From positions 496,001 through 560,000 of the forward strand of contig CP054595.1 of NCBI GenBank assembly GCA_013347225.1: 64,000 bases of DNA, written 5' to 3'. The position numbers and the translations under genes are program-made. The notes beneath the pieces are model-generated. The model searched no databases and had not been told where the DNA came from. It saw only the letters and a list, made by a program, of their open reading frames with translations. Positions 8,345 through 17,941 of the stretch are shown piece after piece. Position 1 is the stretch's first letter. Each line of letters opens with the position of its first letter. This DNA comes from Candidatus Accumulibacter similis. Its GTDB lineage: Bacteria; Pseudomonadota; Gammaproteobacteria; Burkholderiales; Rhodocyclaceae.

Positions 8345-9925
8345 TCAGGGTCCCGAGAATGGCTGCAACTCTTCATCGGACGGCAGCAGTGTGGAAAACA
8401 CGGCTTCGAATCTGACCGGCAGTCCCGCTTGCGCCGGCGTGGCAATGTTGAGCCCCGACGGGCCCGACGGGCGCTCGATTTCGCCGTCGATTCGTTCGAG
8501 CAGGTATGGAAAGAATGGATTTGATGACAGCCGTGTCAGAAAGTCCTGGTCGACGATCAGTGCGCCACGTTCACCGCGGGCATCCATGGCGCCCAGGTTG
8601 TACCCGTAATCGTCCTTTGTCTTCGGGTCGGGATGCATTCCGTACAGTGGATCATCCATCGGGATCGGGATCGAGAGATGCGACAGCGAAAAGATTCCCG
8701 GCGGGTATGGCAGGTTCAGGGGGCGCACAACGGGTTGCAACTGGCCGGGCGCGATGCTTCGCTCGACCGTCATGTCGCTGTCGTCGCTCGCGTTGGCGAT
8801 GGTGGTGAAACGATAGCTTACTGGTGTCGTGGGGGCGAGGCGGTCGACTGCGACGTAGGAAGAAGGGCGCAGCAGCGGGGCGAACTTGAGCGTCCGATTC
8901 ACGTCGAAGAGAACGATCTCGCTGCCGTTGTCCGGCAGATGCGCGTAGAGTGCCGTCAGGATCGCCGGTGTGCTGACGGTGAAATCGATCGCCGACTGGA
9001 ACGTCAGCACGGGCGGCAGGGCGCCGAGCTTGTCAGCTCGAGCAAGGCGCTGGATCTGCGCCTGCAGCGAGTCGGTGAGGCGGAATGACTGGCGCGCGCC
9101 GTTGACCGGAAACGAGTTGTACTTGAACGGATTGAACTCCGGAACGACGCTCAGCCAGGCGGCATTGGCAAATGGCGGCAGCAGCGCGGGCAGGCTGGCC
9201 AGACCGGCGAAGCGGGCAAAACGGGTGATGCCGATCATCGGCGTGAACAGGACGATGCGCTCGGCGCGCGCGAGTCGCGGATCTTCCAAGGCATCGAGCG
9301 AGTACTTCATGGCCAGCGCGCCGCCGTTCGAGAACCCCACCAGATGCAGAGGCGCCGGAGCAGGCACTCGCCGACGTGCTTCGCGTATGGCAAGGCGGGT
9401 TGCCGCCATCCAGTCTTCCCAGCGGATGTTGGTCAGGCCGGCAGGCACAGTGCCGTGGGCTGGCAAACGGAGGCCGATGGCGACGAATCCGTGGGCACGA
9501 TAATGTCTCGCGACATGCCGCAGGCTATATGGCGAATCGGTCAGACCATGCAGCAGGACGACCACGCCAAGCGGTTTGCCTTCGGGTTCCATGACGTACG
9601 AGCGGTTCCAGTCCTGCGCAAAGCGCGCGGGATATACCGGACTCGCCTCGAAGTAGCGATTGATCGGCACGCGCTGGTCGTTCGCCAGTTTCTGGCTGAC
9701 CTCGCCGCGTACGCTGGCCAAGATTTCGTCCTCCTGTGCCAGGTAGCGAGTCCAGTCGGCAGCGTCGAGCTGCTCCGCCGAAAGTTCCGTTGGCACGAAG
9801 GTATGCCATGGTTGCAACGGCGGGCCGCCGAGCACACGAAACGAGCGCAAGGCCAGCAGCGCCACACTCACCACAAGGATCAACAGCAGCAGCCACTTCA
9901 GGATTCGTCCGACAGTTCCCAGCAT
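8345..9925 (-). CDS. Membrane-anchored alpha/beta hydrolase (lipase/esterase-like)
   Basis: This 526-residue protein begins with a membrane anchor (about 7-27), so the catalytic domain is probably periplasmic. The alpha/beta hydrolase fold is shown by an oxyanion strand VVVLLHGLTDSP (about 121-132) and the nucleophile elbow GFSNGG (Ser199). A further strand, LPPVLTFQSAIDFTVS, is where the acid residue would lie. A histidine in FSLSHLSIPIP is a candidate for the third triad member. The C-terminal 130 residues, with PDPKTKDDYGYN, form an extension longer than a minimal lipase. AAGG and GAGAG precede ATG 9925. The substrate is unknown; an acyl-ester is likely. Confidence 0.78.
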   Translation of the reverse strand: MLGTVGRILKWLLLLILVVSVALLALRSFRVLGGPPLQPWHTFVPTELSAEQLDAADWTRYLAQEDEILASVRGEVSQKLANDQRVPINRYFEASPVYPARFAQDWNRSYVMEPEGKPLGVVVLLHGLTDSPYSLRHVARHYRAHGFVAIGLRLPAHGTVPAGLTNIRWEDWMAATRLAIREARRRVPAPAPLHLVGFSNGGALAMKYSLDALEDPRLARAERIVLFTPMIGITRFARFAGLASLPALLPPFANAAWLSVVPEFNPFKYNSFPVNGARQSFRLTDSLQAQIQRLARADKLGALPPVLTFQSAIDFTVSTPAILTALYAHLPDNGSEIVLFDVNRTLKFAPLLRPSSYVAVDRLAPTTPVSYRFTTIANASDDSDMTVERSIAPGQLQPVVRPLNLPYPPGIFSLSHLSIPIPMDDPLYGMHPDPKTKDDYGYNLGAMDARGERGALIVDQDFLTRLSSNPFFPYLLERIDGEIERPSGPSGLNIATPAQAGLPVRFEAVFSTLLPSDEELQPFSGP

Positions 9926-10682
9926 ACTCTCGCCTTGAAATGTTTCCTGGCATCGGCCTTGCAGCACGCCATGTTGGATGGAAGGAAAACTCAAACCTGC
10001 GCGAGAAAGTATGGCTGGTCGCAGAGCCGGCAGTCAATCGAAAAGAGCTCCGGCTGACGGCAGCCGCGACGAAGCCACAGGGAGCCCGGCGGGACGCCGG
10101 TCATGCAAGGGGCTCGCGGCAAGTCACGCGTCACCAGGGAGAAGACCGATGCCGGTCCGAGCCTGCACGGCCGGCGCCGAGAGACAGGAGAAACCCAACG
10201 GAGCGCCGCACGCGTTCTGCCCTTCCCGAGCTCATTCAAGTCAGGGAACGGGTACGAAGATGCTCCGGATCCGACAAGCCCGGGGAATGTCCCCGGCATC
10301 CAGCGATGGGGCGCGAACGCCGCGGAAATCCTGGCGGCACCCTTCGCGGACCGCAGGACGATCTCCAGCAGCGCCTCGAGGCCCGAGAGATCCCGGCAGG
10401 GGACGGCCCGGCGCCTGATCAGGTCGATCTCGGCGCCCGGATGGCCGAGGTCTGCGTCAACACGTGGGCGGTCATTGCACGGCTGGCGAGCACCACCGGA
10501 GTCTTCGCAGCAAGGTCGCCGACCACAGGGGCGACCGCCACGGGAGCATGACCGGCGCCGATCCCCCCGAGGACGACACCCGCGTGGAGCCAACCGCGCA
10601 GGTGCCCGTCGTCGCCCATCGCAACTTTCACCAGCGCCACCGGCACGCGAACCATCCGCCGGAGACAGCGTGTGCTTCCCCT
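9926..10682. other. 757-base stretch without a confident gene
   Basis: A minus-strand frame (10419-10655, 78 residues, with LHAGVVLGGIGAGHAPVAVAP and GDLAAKTPVVLAS) has a hydrophobic composition that could be a decayed gene. It lacks a ribosome binding site and a family match. Other frames are Arg/Pro-rich and look random. The base pattern suggests degenerate sequence rather than a tight regulatory region. Confidence 0.4.
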
Positions 10683-10808
10683 TCACTCTCCTGCCCGCGC
10701 CTCCTCGCGCTTCACCCCGGGTAGCTGCGGTTTCGCCCGGATCTCGCCAGGCCTGCAGTTGGGCAACCGGCTGGCCGGGAAGATCGCCAGCAACGAAAGC
10801 GCAGCCAT
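10683..10808 (-). CDS. Hypothetical 41-residue protein with consensus ribosome binding site
   Basis: The minus strand has AAGGAGGAG followed by GCC and ATG at 10808, close to the ideal anti-Shine-Dalgarno complement. The frame runs for 41 residues: it starts MAALSLLAIFPASRLPNC and continues into a basic/acidic tail ending KREEARAGE. I recognise no family. The N-terminus is mildly hydrophobic but too short to be a sure signal peptide. The gene is divergent from the htrA-like gene, so the two may share a regulatory region at 10809-10933. It could be a leader peptide, or the intact start of a decayed gene that once continued into 9926-10682. The main evidence is the strong ribosome binding site. 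Confidence 0.3.
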   Translation of the reverse strand: MAALSLLAIFPASRLPNCRPGEIRAKPQLPGVKREEARAGE

Positions 10809-10933
10809 GGCCTCCTCCTTGAGTCGCCGGATGGGCTGTTGAACATGGGTTAAGTCGGCCTTAAGTCTTGCCGGGGCATGCTTCTCCCGTCGGTGGGCAT
10901 CTTGCCTGCCCGGAACTCACCCAGGAGAACGCC

Positions 10934-12400
10934 ATGAACTCGAACAAGCTCAAACTGACCGCGGGCGCAGCCGCGGTCGCGGCGGCGCTGACCGGCGCCT
11001 ACACTTTCGGCCACGCCGACGCCCCCGCGTCGCAGTCGCCTGCACCGCAAGTCACTCTTCCTCCCACGATGACCCCGGCGGTCGCAGCGGCGGGCGCCGC
11101 ATTGCCGGACATGAGCGGCATCGTTGCGCGCAACAGTCCGTCCGTGGTCAATATCAGTGTATCGGGCACGGGCAAGGCGGGCTCGCGCGGACACGGATCA
11201 CCGCAACTGGACGATGACGAGTCGATCCCGGACTTCCTCCGCCGCTTTGGCGCTCCGCAGAACCGGGGCGATGCACCGGCTCGCGGTCTGGGATCGGGCT
11301 TCATCGTCAGTCCGGATGGCACGATTCTCACCAATGCCCACGTCGTCGATGGCGCCGAGGAGGTCATCGTCAAGCTGACCGACAAGCGCGAATTCAAGGC
11401 CAAGGTGCTTGGCCTCGATGCTGCCAGCGACGTCGCCGTCCTCAAGATCGACGCCAAGGATCTGCCGGCAGTCCGGATCGGCTCCGCCAGCAACACCCGC
11501 GTCGGCGAATGGGTCCTCGCCATCGGCTCGCCCTTCGGCTTCGAGAGCAGCGCCAGTGCCGGCATCGTCTCGGCCACCTCGCGGTCCCTCCCCGACGGCA
11601 GCTACGTTCCCTTCATCCAGAGCGACGTCGCGGTCAATCCCGGCAACTCGGGTGGACCCCTGTTCAACATGGCGGGTGAGGTGATCGGCATCAACTCGCA
11701 GATCTATTCGCGCAGTGGCGGCTATCAGGGGCTTTCGTTCGCGATCCCCATCGAGGTTGCGATGAACGTCGAACGACAGATCCTCACCCACGGCAAGGTA
11801 CAGCGCGGCCGGCTTGGCGTCGCGATCCAGGAGGTGAATCAGTCGCTTGCCGACTCCTTCGGGCTCAAGAAACCCGCCGGAGCCCTCGTCGGGTCGGTGG
11901 AAAAGGGAAGCCCAGCCGCGAAGGCCGGTCTCGAGCCAGGCGACGTCATCCTGGCGATCAACGGCAAGGAGATTGGTTCCTCGAATGAGCTGCCGGCGAT
12001 CGTCTCGTCGATGAAGCCCGGTGAGCAGGCGAAGCTGCAGGTGTGGCGCAAGGGCGAAACGCGTCCGTTCGATGTCGAGGTGGGCAAGTTCGCCGATGAG
12101 CAGGTGGCCAGCAACGGCACCCCTGACGCCGGCAAGGGACGCCTCGGTGTGGCGGTGCGTCCGCTCACCCCGGACGAGCAGCGGCGCTCCGATGTCAGCA
12201 ACGGTGTCGTCGTGCAGAACGTCACCGGAGCAGCCGCCAGGGCAGGCATCAAGCCGGGTGACATCGTCGTCGCGGTCAACGGCGAGGCGATTTCCAGTAC
12301 GGAACAGTTGCGCGACCTGATCAACAAGGCCGGCAAGCGCATCGCTGTCCTGGTCGACCGCGGCAACGCCAGGATCTTCATTCCCGTCGAACTGGGCTAG
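10934..12400 (+). CDS. htrA: Do-family periplasmic serine protease (HtrA/DegP/MucD-like)
   Basis: This 488-residue protease/chaperone has an N-terminal signal/anchor segment (about 5-30) and a trypsin-like domain with an intact triad: His136 (TNAHVV), Asp166 (SDVAVLKID) and Ser239 (NPGNSGGPLF). Two PDZ domains follow, at about 300-390 (GRLGVAIQEVNQ, GLEPGDVILAINGKEI) and 400-488 (GRLGVAVRPLTP, GIKPGDIVVAVNGEAI). The linker before the catalytic domain is long and acidic (QLDDDESIPDFLRRFG), as in DegP/MucD. CAGGAG precedes ATG 10934. It should degrade or refold misfolded envelope proteins. A sigma-E-type promoter is expected in the gap at 10809-10933, but I cannot identify one confidently. Confidence 0.95.
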   Translation: MNSNKLKLTAGAAAVAAALTGAYTFGHADAPASQSPAPQVTLPPTMTPAVAAAGAALPDMSGIVARNSPSVVNISVSGTGKAGSRGHGSPQLDDDESIPDFLRRFGAPQNRGDAPARGLGSGFIVSPDGTILTNAHVVDGAEEVIVKLTDKREFKAKVLGLDAASDVAVLKIDAKDLPAVRIGSASNTRVGEWVLAIGSPFGFESSASAGIVSATSRSLPDGSYVPFIQSDVAVNPGNSGGPLFNMAGEVIGINSQIYSRSGGYQGLSFAIPIEVAMNVERQILTHGKVQRGRLGVAIQEVNQSLADSFGLKKPAGALVGSVEKGSPAAKAGLEPGDVILAINGKEIGSSNELPAIVSSMKPGEQAKLQVWRKGETRPFDVEVGKFADEQVASNGTPDAGKGRLGVAVRPLTPDEQRRSDVSNGVVVQNVTGAAARAGIKPGDIVVAVNGEAISSTEQLRDLINKAGKRIAVLVDRGNARIFIPVELG

Positions 12401-12454
12401 GCCGGATCGCCGAGCGAGGGCGGCTGGCGCCGGATCCAGTCCCCTTCGCTGCCC

Positions 12455-12473
12455 GCTTGCCTGGCGGGCAAGC
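12455..12473. terminator. Short GC hairpin after the htrA-like gene
   Basis: GCTTGCC at 12455-12461 and GGCAAGC at 12467-12473 form a perfect 7-bp stem with a 5-base loop, 55 bases after the stop. No T-run follows, so intrinsic termination is uncertain. Confidence 0.25.
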
Positions 12474-12694
12474 CGGTCGTGCCACCCGACGGGCGGGCAG
12501 GAGCAACTCACGGCCGCTGGCGACAGGGGCAGGATGCGCGGTCCTGCACGTTCTCCCCAGCGGAATGCAGGCATTGACCGTGGCATGCAAGGCAACGATA
12601 CTTCGGCTCACTCTGGGTTGTCTTTGGTTGCCGGGTTGAAAATCCTTCTCTTTCCCGGGCGCGTCCTGCATCGGCATGCGGCGCGCCGGTTTCG

Positions 12695-15600
12695 ATGAGC
12701 CGCTGGCGCTGGTTTCCCGTCGCGCTCACGGCGCTGGTCGCTCTCCCCTTCGCCGCGGCGCTCTTCGCCATCGTCGCGTTGCTCATCACCGGAGCGACGA
12801 TCGACGCTTCGCGCTGGCGCGACTGGGCAGCAGAGCGGGCTTCGATCGCCCTCGGACGCCCGGTCTTCCTGGCGGGGCCCCTCGAGCTGTCGCTGGGCCG
12901 CATGGCGGAGCTGCGCGTCGGCGCGGTGCGAATCCACAACCCGCCCCGTTTTACGGCGCGGGAGTTTCTTGCTCTGGCCGATGCGCGCGTCCGCATCGAT
13001 CTGCTCGACGCCCTGTCTGGTGAGCTGCACCTGCGCAGCCTCGAGGCCAGCACCGTTCGCCTGTCGCTCGAACGGGCAAGCGACGGGCGCAGCAACTGGG
13101 ACCTGGAACGAAGGGATGCTGCGGCTTCCTCATCGGGCCGGATCGAGGTCGGGCAGATTGCCCTGCACGGGCTTGCCGTCGACTACCGCGATGCGCGCTC
13201 GGCGACACACCACGCCCTTGATCTCGACGAACTGCTGGTGAGCGGAGGGTCGAACGAAACATTGCACCTGACGATGCGTGGCCGCATGGGCACGCAGTTT
13301 CCGTTCGCGCTCACCGCCGAGGGTGGGCCGTTGCGCCTGATCCGGGAAGCGGCGGAGCCGTGGCCCTTCATCCTTGACATCGAAGCTCCGGGCGCGCGGC
13401 TGCATGCCAGCGGTGCCGTCGACGCGAGCAAGGGCGAGGCGCGCTTCGCCTTCGGCCCTGATGCCGCCGCGCTTGCCCCGGCTGCTGCCGGCGATGAGTC
13501 GCGCGCCGCCGCCGCGACGAACGAACTTGCCGGGCAGCTCAGGCTCGCCTTTGGTGGCGCCCGACCGCGACTCAGCGGGGCGCTGAGCATTGCCGCCCTC
13601 GACCTGCGCCCGTTCTACGCGAGCCGTCAGGATGCACCGGACGATGCCCCCGATGCGGTCGCGCAGCAAGGGCAGATGCTGCTGCGCGACCTCGTGCCCC
13701 TCGACATCGGCCTCGACCTGCACATCGGCGAGTGGCGCGGCCTGCCGGTCGATGTTGACGACGCGAAGTTCGACCTGCGTGCCGACGTTACTGGCGTGCG
13801 GATGCCGATCAGCGCGACGCTGGCCGGCATCCCGTTCTCCGGTCGCGTCGACCTCGATACGGCGGCACCGACGCCGACGCTGGCGCTGCGCTTCGCAGCG
13901 CAGGATGTCGCGCTCGACGGCCTCGTGCGGCAGATGACCGGTGCTGCCGATGGCGCAGGCAGGCTCGGGCAGATCGAGCTGCGCCTCGGCGGCCGTGGCG
14001 AGACGGCCGGCGCACTGTTGAGTGACCTGGAGCTGTCGCTGGCGGCGCGGGACGCCCGCGTGAGCAGTGGCAACCGGGCCGACGGTCGTCCGCTCGTCAG
14101 CACGCTCGAAACACTCGAACTTGCCCTGCCCCGTGGGCAACGATTGCGTGGCAGTGGGCGCGCGACGCTGCTGGCCGAGCCGTTGAAACTCTCGCTGCAC
14201 GGCGGCACGCTGCCCGACATGCTGCGCGGGCTGGCCATGCCGGTCGAACTCGAGATCGCCGCGGCGCCGGCGAAGCTGCGCATCGAGGGCATGCTCGCGC
14301 ACCCCGTGGCGAAGCACGAAACGGCTCTTGACTTCGCCCTGCAGGCCCGCCGTACCGGTGAGCTGGCGCGCTGGCTGGGCGTCGCGCCGCAATCAAGGCT
14401 GCCCCTCGCCCTGCGCGGGCGCATGCGGATCGCCAGTGACGCGTGGTCCCTCGAGCAGACGACGCTCAGGCTCGGCCGCAGCGAGCTGACGGTAGACGCC
14501 CGGCGTACCCGTGGCGACGGCCAGCCGGTCGTCGTCGCCGCGGTGCGCAGTCGGCTGATCGATGTTCCGCAACTCGCGACGCTGCGCGTCGGCACCGCCC
14601 GCAGCCACGACGCGCCGCTTTTTCCCGACGCCGTCGATCTGGCTGACATCGACCTCGATCTGGCGCTGCAGCGCGTCATTCTCGGCCGCACCGATCTGCT
14701 GGACGTCCGCTTCGCCGGCCGCGTCCGCGCCGGCGGTCTGCTGCCCTCGACCTTCGCCGGCAAGGTCGCCGGCGAGCCGTTCAGCGGGCTCGTCGCACTC
14801 GACCTGCGCGGCGGGCGGCCTGAAGCCCGGTTCGAACTGGCCACCGGCGAAGTCGACCTCGGCGCCCTGCTGCGTGACCTGGGCGCCGCCGAGGACACCG
14901 CCGGGCGTGCGGAAAGGTTGCAGATCAGCCTGCGCGGGCGCGGCAACACCCTGCGCGAGCTCGCCAGCCTGTCGGCATTCGAGGTGCGCGTGGTCGGCGG
15001 CCACATCAGCGTCCTCGGCACCCTGCAGCGCTCGCTCGTCGATTTCCGCGTCGGTGAGGCAGCGATCGCGGTCCAACCGAACGAGCCGATCCGGCTGCGT
15101 CTCGACGGAACGCTCGAGCAGACCGCGTTCGACCTAACCTTGAGCACCGGGACGCTCGCGGACCTGCTGCGTGATGCGACGCATCTGCCCTTCGCGCTGG
15201 CTGCGCAGGCGGCTGGAGCAAGGCTGACACTCGACGGCGAGGTGGCGCTGCCGCTCGGGCGCACCGGTCAGCTCAACCTCGAGATGAGCGGCGAACGGCT
15301 GGATATGCTCAGCGGACTGGCGCGCGTCGAACTCCCGGCGTGGGGTCCCTGGTCGCTGCGCGGCCCGCTGCACATGACGGCGAGCGGCTACGAGGTGCCG
15401 GGACTCCAGCTGCGAGTCGGCGAGAGCCGCCTCAAGGGCAGTGGCACGCTGGACATGAGCCGGCCACGGCCACGGCTCGACCTGCGGCTGAGCGCCCCGA
15501 GCATCCAACTCGACGACTTCCCTCTGCCGGAGCGCGTGGCCGATCCGTCGCCACCTGTCAGCGCTGCCGAACGCCTGCGCCGGTCGGCAGGCACGGTCGT

Positions 15601-16465
15601 CGTGCGCAGCGAGCGACTGCTCGGTGCCGGGTTCCTGCGCCGCTTCGATTCCCACATCGCTGTCGAAGTGCAGGAGGTGCTGGCCGGGGACGACCGGCTG
15701 GCCGACGGATCCCTGCGCGTCCAGGTCGTCGACGGGCGCGTCTTCATTGGCCCGGCCGAGGTCAACATCCCAGGGGGAACCCTGCGGCTCGCCGCCGAGT
15801 ACGACCCGAGCCAATCCGATGTCGCGCTCGCCGCCGGCGCCTATGTCGAGCGCTTCGACTACGGCATCATCGCTCGCCGCCTCGGGCGGGCGGACAACCT
15901 CAGAGGACTCGTCAGCCTGAACCTGGCTCTTGCCGGCAGAGCCCCGTCGCTGGCTACGATCATGCACCACGCCGACGGCCAGGTCGATTTCGCCGTTTGG
16001 CCGACTGCGCTGCAAAGCGGCGTCTTCAGCCTGTGGTCGGTGAATCTGTTGCTGACGGTGGTGCCCCTGATCGATCCGGGCGGCGACGCGGTTCTCAACT
16101 GTGTCGTTGGGCGCTTCGACCTCAAGGATGGCAGGCTCAGCGACGACAGGATCATCATCGATACGACGCGGGTGCGCGTTCGCGGTACGGGCAGCGCCAA
16201 CCTGGCCCGGGACCAGCTGGCATTCGTCTTTCGCCCGCGTGGGAAGGGCTTGGCCGTGTTTCGCCTGCAGACCCCGTTGCGCGTCAGTGGAACGCTCACC
16301 GACTTCCGCTTCGGCATCGAGCCGCGCGACCTGCTCGAATCGGTTCTGCGCCTGATCGCATCACCGATTCTGCTGCCGATCGAGTGGTTTACACTCGGTC
16401 CGTTGCCGCGCGATGGCGCCGATGTGTGCACGAACCCGATGCGTGAGCGCGATCCCGGGCCTTGA
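12695..16465 (+). CDS. AsmA-like giant envelope protein
   Basis: This 1256-residue protein has one N-terminal membrane helix (about 7-30) followed by a long periplasmic region of repetitive beta-strands. AsmA N-terminal features are visible (VALPFAAALFAIV, then ASIALGRPVFLAGPLELSLGR), and the last 250 residues match the AsmA C-terminal region (GIIARRLGRADNLRGLVSLNL, CVVGRFDLKDGRLSDDRIIIDT). AsmA-family proteins (YhdP, TamB, YdbH relatives) form long grooves thought to carry phospholipids between the membranes. The length is between E. coli AsmA (about 617) and TamB/YhdP (about 1260). It converges on the patatin gene with a 16-base gap. The start at 12695 is the only ATG directly before the membrane helix. 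Confidence 0.85.
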   Translation: MSRWRWFPVALTALVALPFAAALFAIVALLITGATIDASRWRDWAAERASIALGRPVFLAGPLELSLGRMAELRVGAVRIHNPPRFTAREFLALADARVRIDLLDALSGELHLRSLEASTVRLSLERASDGRSNWDLERRDAAASSSGRIEVGQIALHGLAVDYRDARSATHHALDLDELLVSGGSNETLHLTMRGRMGTQFPFALTAEGGPLRLIREAAEPWPFILDIEAPGARLHASGAVDASKGEARFAFGPDAAALAPAAAGDESRAAAATNELAGQLRLAFGGARPRLSGALSIAALDLRPFYASRQDAPDDAPDAVAQQGQMLLRDLVPLDIGLDLHIGEWRGLPVDVDDAKFDLRADVTGVRMPISATLAGIPFSGRVDLDTAAPTPTLALRFAAQDVALDGLVRQMTGAADGAGRLGQIELRLGGRGETAGALLSDLELSLAARDARVSSGNRADGRPLVSTLETLELALPRGQRLRGSGRATLLAEPLKLSLHGGTLPDMLRGLAMPVELEIAAAPAKLRIEGMLAHPVAKHETALDFALQARRTGELARWLGVAPQSRLPLALRGRMRIASDAWSLEQTTLRLGRSELTVDARRTRGDGQPVVVAAVRSRLIDVPQLATLRVGTARSHDAPLFPDAVDLADIDLDLALQRVILGRTDLLDVRFAGRVRAGGLLPSTFAGKVAGEPFSGLVALDLRGGRPEARFELATGEVDLGALLRDLGAAEDTAGRAERLQISLRGRGNTLRELASLSAFEVRVVGGHISVLGTLQRSLVDFRVGEAAIAVQPNEPIRLRLDGTLEQTAFDLTLSTGTLADLLRDATHLPFALAAQAAGARLTLDGEVALPLGRTGQLNLEMSGERLDMLSGLARVELPAWGPWSLRGPLHMTASGYEVPGLQLRVGESRLKGSGTLDMSRPRPRLDLRLSAPSIQLDDFPLPERVADPSPPVSAAERLRRSAGTVVVRSERLLGAGFLRRFDSHIAVEVQEVLAGDDRLADGSLRVQVVDGRVFIGPAEVNIPGGTLRLAAEYDPSQSDVALAAGAYVERFDYGIIARRLGRADNLRGLVSLNLALAGRAPSLATIMHHADGQVDFAVWPTALQSGVFSLWSVNLLLTVVPLIDPGGDAVLNCVVGRFDLKDGRLSDDRIIIDTTRVRVRGTGSANLARDQLAFVFRPRGKGLAVFRLQTPLRVSGTLTDFRFGIEPRDLLESVLRLIASPILLPIEWFTLGPLPRDGADVCTNPMRERDPGP

Positions 16466-16481
16466 CCCGGCAGTTCGACGC

Positions 16482-17828
16482 TCACTGCGCCGCGCCATCG
16501 GCCCGCCCCTGCTGTCGGCCACCGCCCGCGGGTGTTTGCCCACCAGATGACCTTGCGCCAGTCTGATCGACGCCATCCCGCATCGCTCCGGTTTCGCCGC
16601 TGACGCCCGGCGGCACGACGTTCCAGAGCGGTCCGGAACGTGCGATCGCGTAACCGATGTCGTAGAGCCGTTGCATCACCAGCGGATCGAAGGTCTCGTT
16701 GCCCGCGAGGTTGATGCCTTCGGGGATGGTGATCCAGTGATACCCCGAGTGTTCGCGCAGCGCCTGCGCGTAGATGCGGAAGAGGTCGCCGACGACGGCT
16801 GACTTGCCGGCGGCCTGCAAGGTGCGTCGCGCGATGTCCGGAATCGAGCGGCGTGTGGTCGCGGGATCGGCGGCCAGCTGGCCGTTGTGGATGATATAGA
16901 TGTCCTCGCGCAGCGCCCCATGGCCGGCCTGCCGACGTAGTTCGCGCGCACTGAGCAGCCCGCCGATGCTGAATACCTGCGCCGCCACGCCACCGTCGAC
17001 ATGCATCTCGTCGTGGCGCTGTCCGGCGGCCTCCACCTCGAAGAGTACCGGCGAGAAAGCGATCGGAATGGCGGCCGAAGCCAGCATGACCCGGCGGAAG
17101 AGCGGCAGCGCAGCGGGATGGCCGCTGCTGGCGATCAGACCCATGTTCCAGATGATGAAGCGCTGCGAATCGAGATCCACGCTCCCGATGTACAGGCGCC
17201 GGCCGCCTTGGTGGGCCAGCGCGACCTCGCGCAGCAAGGCTTCGTCGACGTGCCGCTCGATCAGCGCGATGAGCGGACTCGTGTCGGCGATGCTCTCGCC
17301 GAACAACAACTCCCTGACGGTCGACAGGAACGCCCCAAGCGCGAAGATGTCCCGCGAGCGCGTGGTGGTATAGAACTCGCGCAGGGCCTCATCCCAGGAT
17401 TGCCCGAGAAAGGCGAATGGCGCCATCAGCGCACCGGTCGATACGCCGGTCACCACCTTGAAGGTCGGCCGCTTGCCGGTGCTCGACCAGCCGTTCAGAA
17501 AGCCGGCGCCAAACGCCCCGTTGGCACCGCCACCGGACAGGGCAAGGTGCGGATGAAGTACGGTGCCGTCCGCCATTGCCGGGAAGTCGCTGGCTGACTC
17601 CTGGACAAAGGATGTCACCACGTCGCGCTCCATCACCGGGCTTCGCAGCCCGGCAGGCGCACGCACGTCCGGCATGCCCGGGATCGAGGCGCTCGACATC
17701 AACTCCCTGGGCACCCCGTTGCGCGGCAGCGAGCCGCAGCCGACGAGCATCAGCGCCAGCGCCAGCAGCGCGCAGCGTTTCAGTCGGGCGAGTGGCTGCA
17801 GGGGTGACAACGGCGTCCGCTCTATCAT
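16482..17828 (-). CDS. Patatin-like phospholipase lipoprotein
   Basis: This 448-residue protein has a lipoprotein signal with lipobox LVGC (Cys31), so it is probably anchored in the outer membrane. The patatin domain has the oxyanion-hole glycines SGGGANGAFGAGF (about 98-110), the nucleophile motif GVSTG (Ser130) and the dyad aspartate in HVDGGVA (Asp278). It should hydrolyse acyl chains from phospholipids. The tail is rich in Gly/Gln and low in complexity. GGAGGGGAG precedes ATG 17828. It is the last gene of a minus-strand cluster, 113 bases downstream of the amidohydrolase gene, and converges with the AsmA-like gene. Confidence 0.88.
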   Translation of the reverse strand: MIERTPLSPLQPLARLKRCALLALALMLVGCGSLPRNGVPRELMSSASIPGMPDVRAPAGLRSPVMERDVVTSFVQESASDFPAMADGTVLHPHLALSGGGANGAFGAGFLNGWSSTGKRPTFKVVTGVSTGALMAPFAFLGQSWDEALREFYTTTRSRDIFALGAFLSTVRELLFGESIADTSPLIALIERHVDEALLREVALAHQGGRRLYIGSVDLDSQRFIIWNMGLIASSGHPAALPLFRRVMLASAAIPIAFSPVLFEVEAAGQRHDEMHVDGGVAAQVFSIGGLLSARELRRQAGHGALREDIYIIHNGQLAADPATTRRSIPDIARRTLQAAGKSAVVGDLFRIYAQALREHSGYHWITIPEGINLAGNETFDPLVMQRLYDIGYAIARSGPLWNVVPPGVSGETGAMRDGVDQTGARSSGGQTPAGGGRQQGRADGAAQ

Positions 17829-17941
17829 CGGGGCTCCCCTCCGCTCGAGGAAGCGAATGAAGCTCGCTGACCGGGCGGTGGTTCGCGTGGGCTCCACAAG
17901 GCGGTATCAACGGCAGTCGATCGGCTGGGAGGCTTCTCCAC

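Noticed and set aside
10419..10655. Minus-strand 78-residue hydrophobic frame
   Set aside because: It has no ribosome binding site and no family match. It may be a decayed gene, so it is only mentioned within the intergenic note.
12508..12630. Minus-strand Cys/His cluster (KYRCLACHGQC...CPCRQ) resembling a zinc ribbon
   Set aside because: No start codon with a ribosome binding site exists near it; upstream the frame is only the antisense of the AsmA-like gene. The Cys pattern does not fit a ribbon spacing I know.
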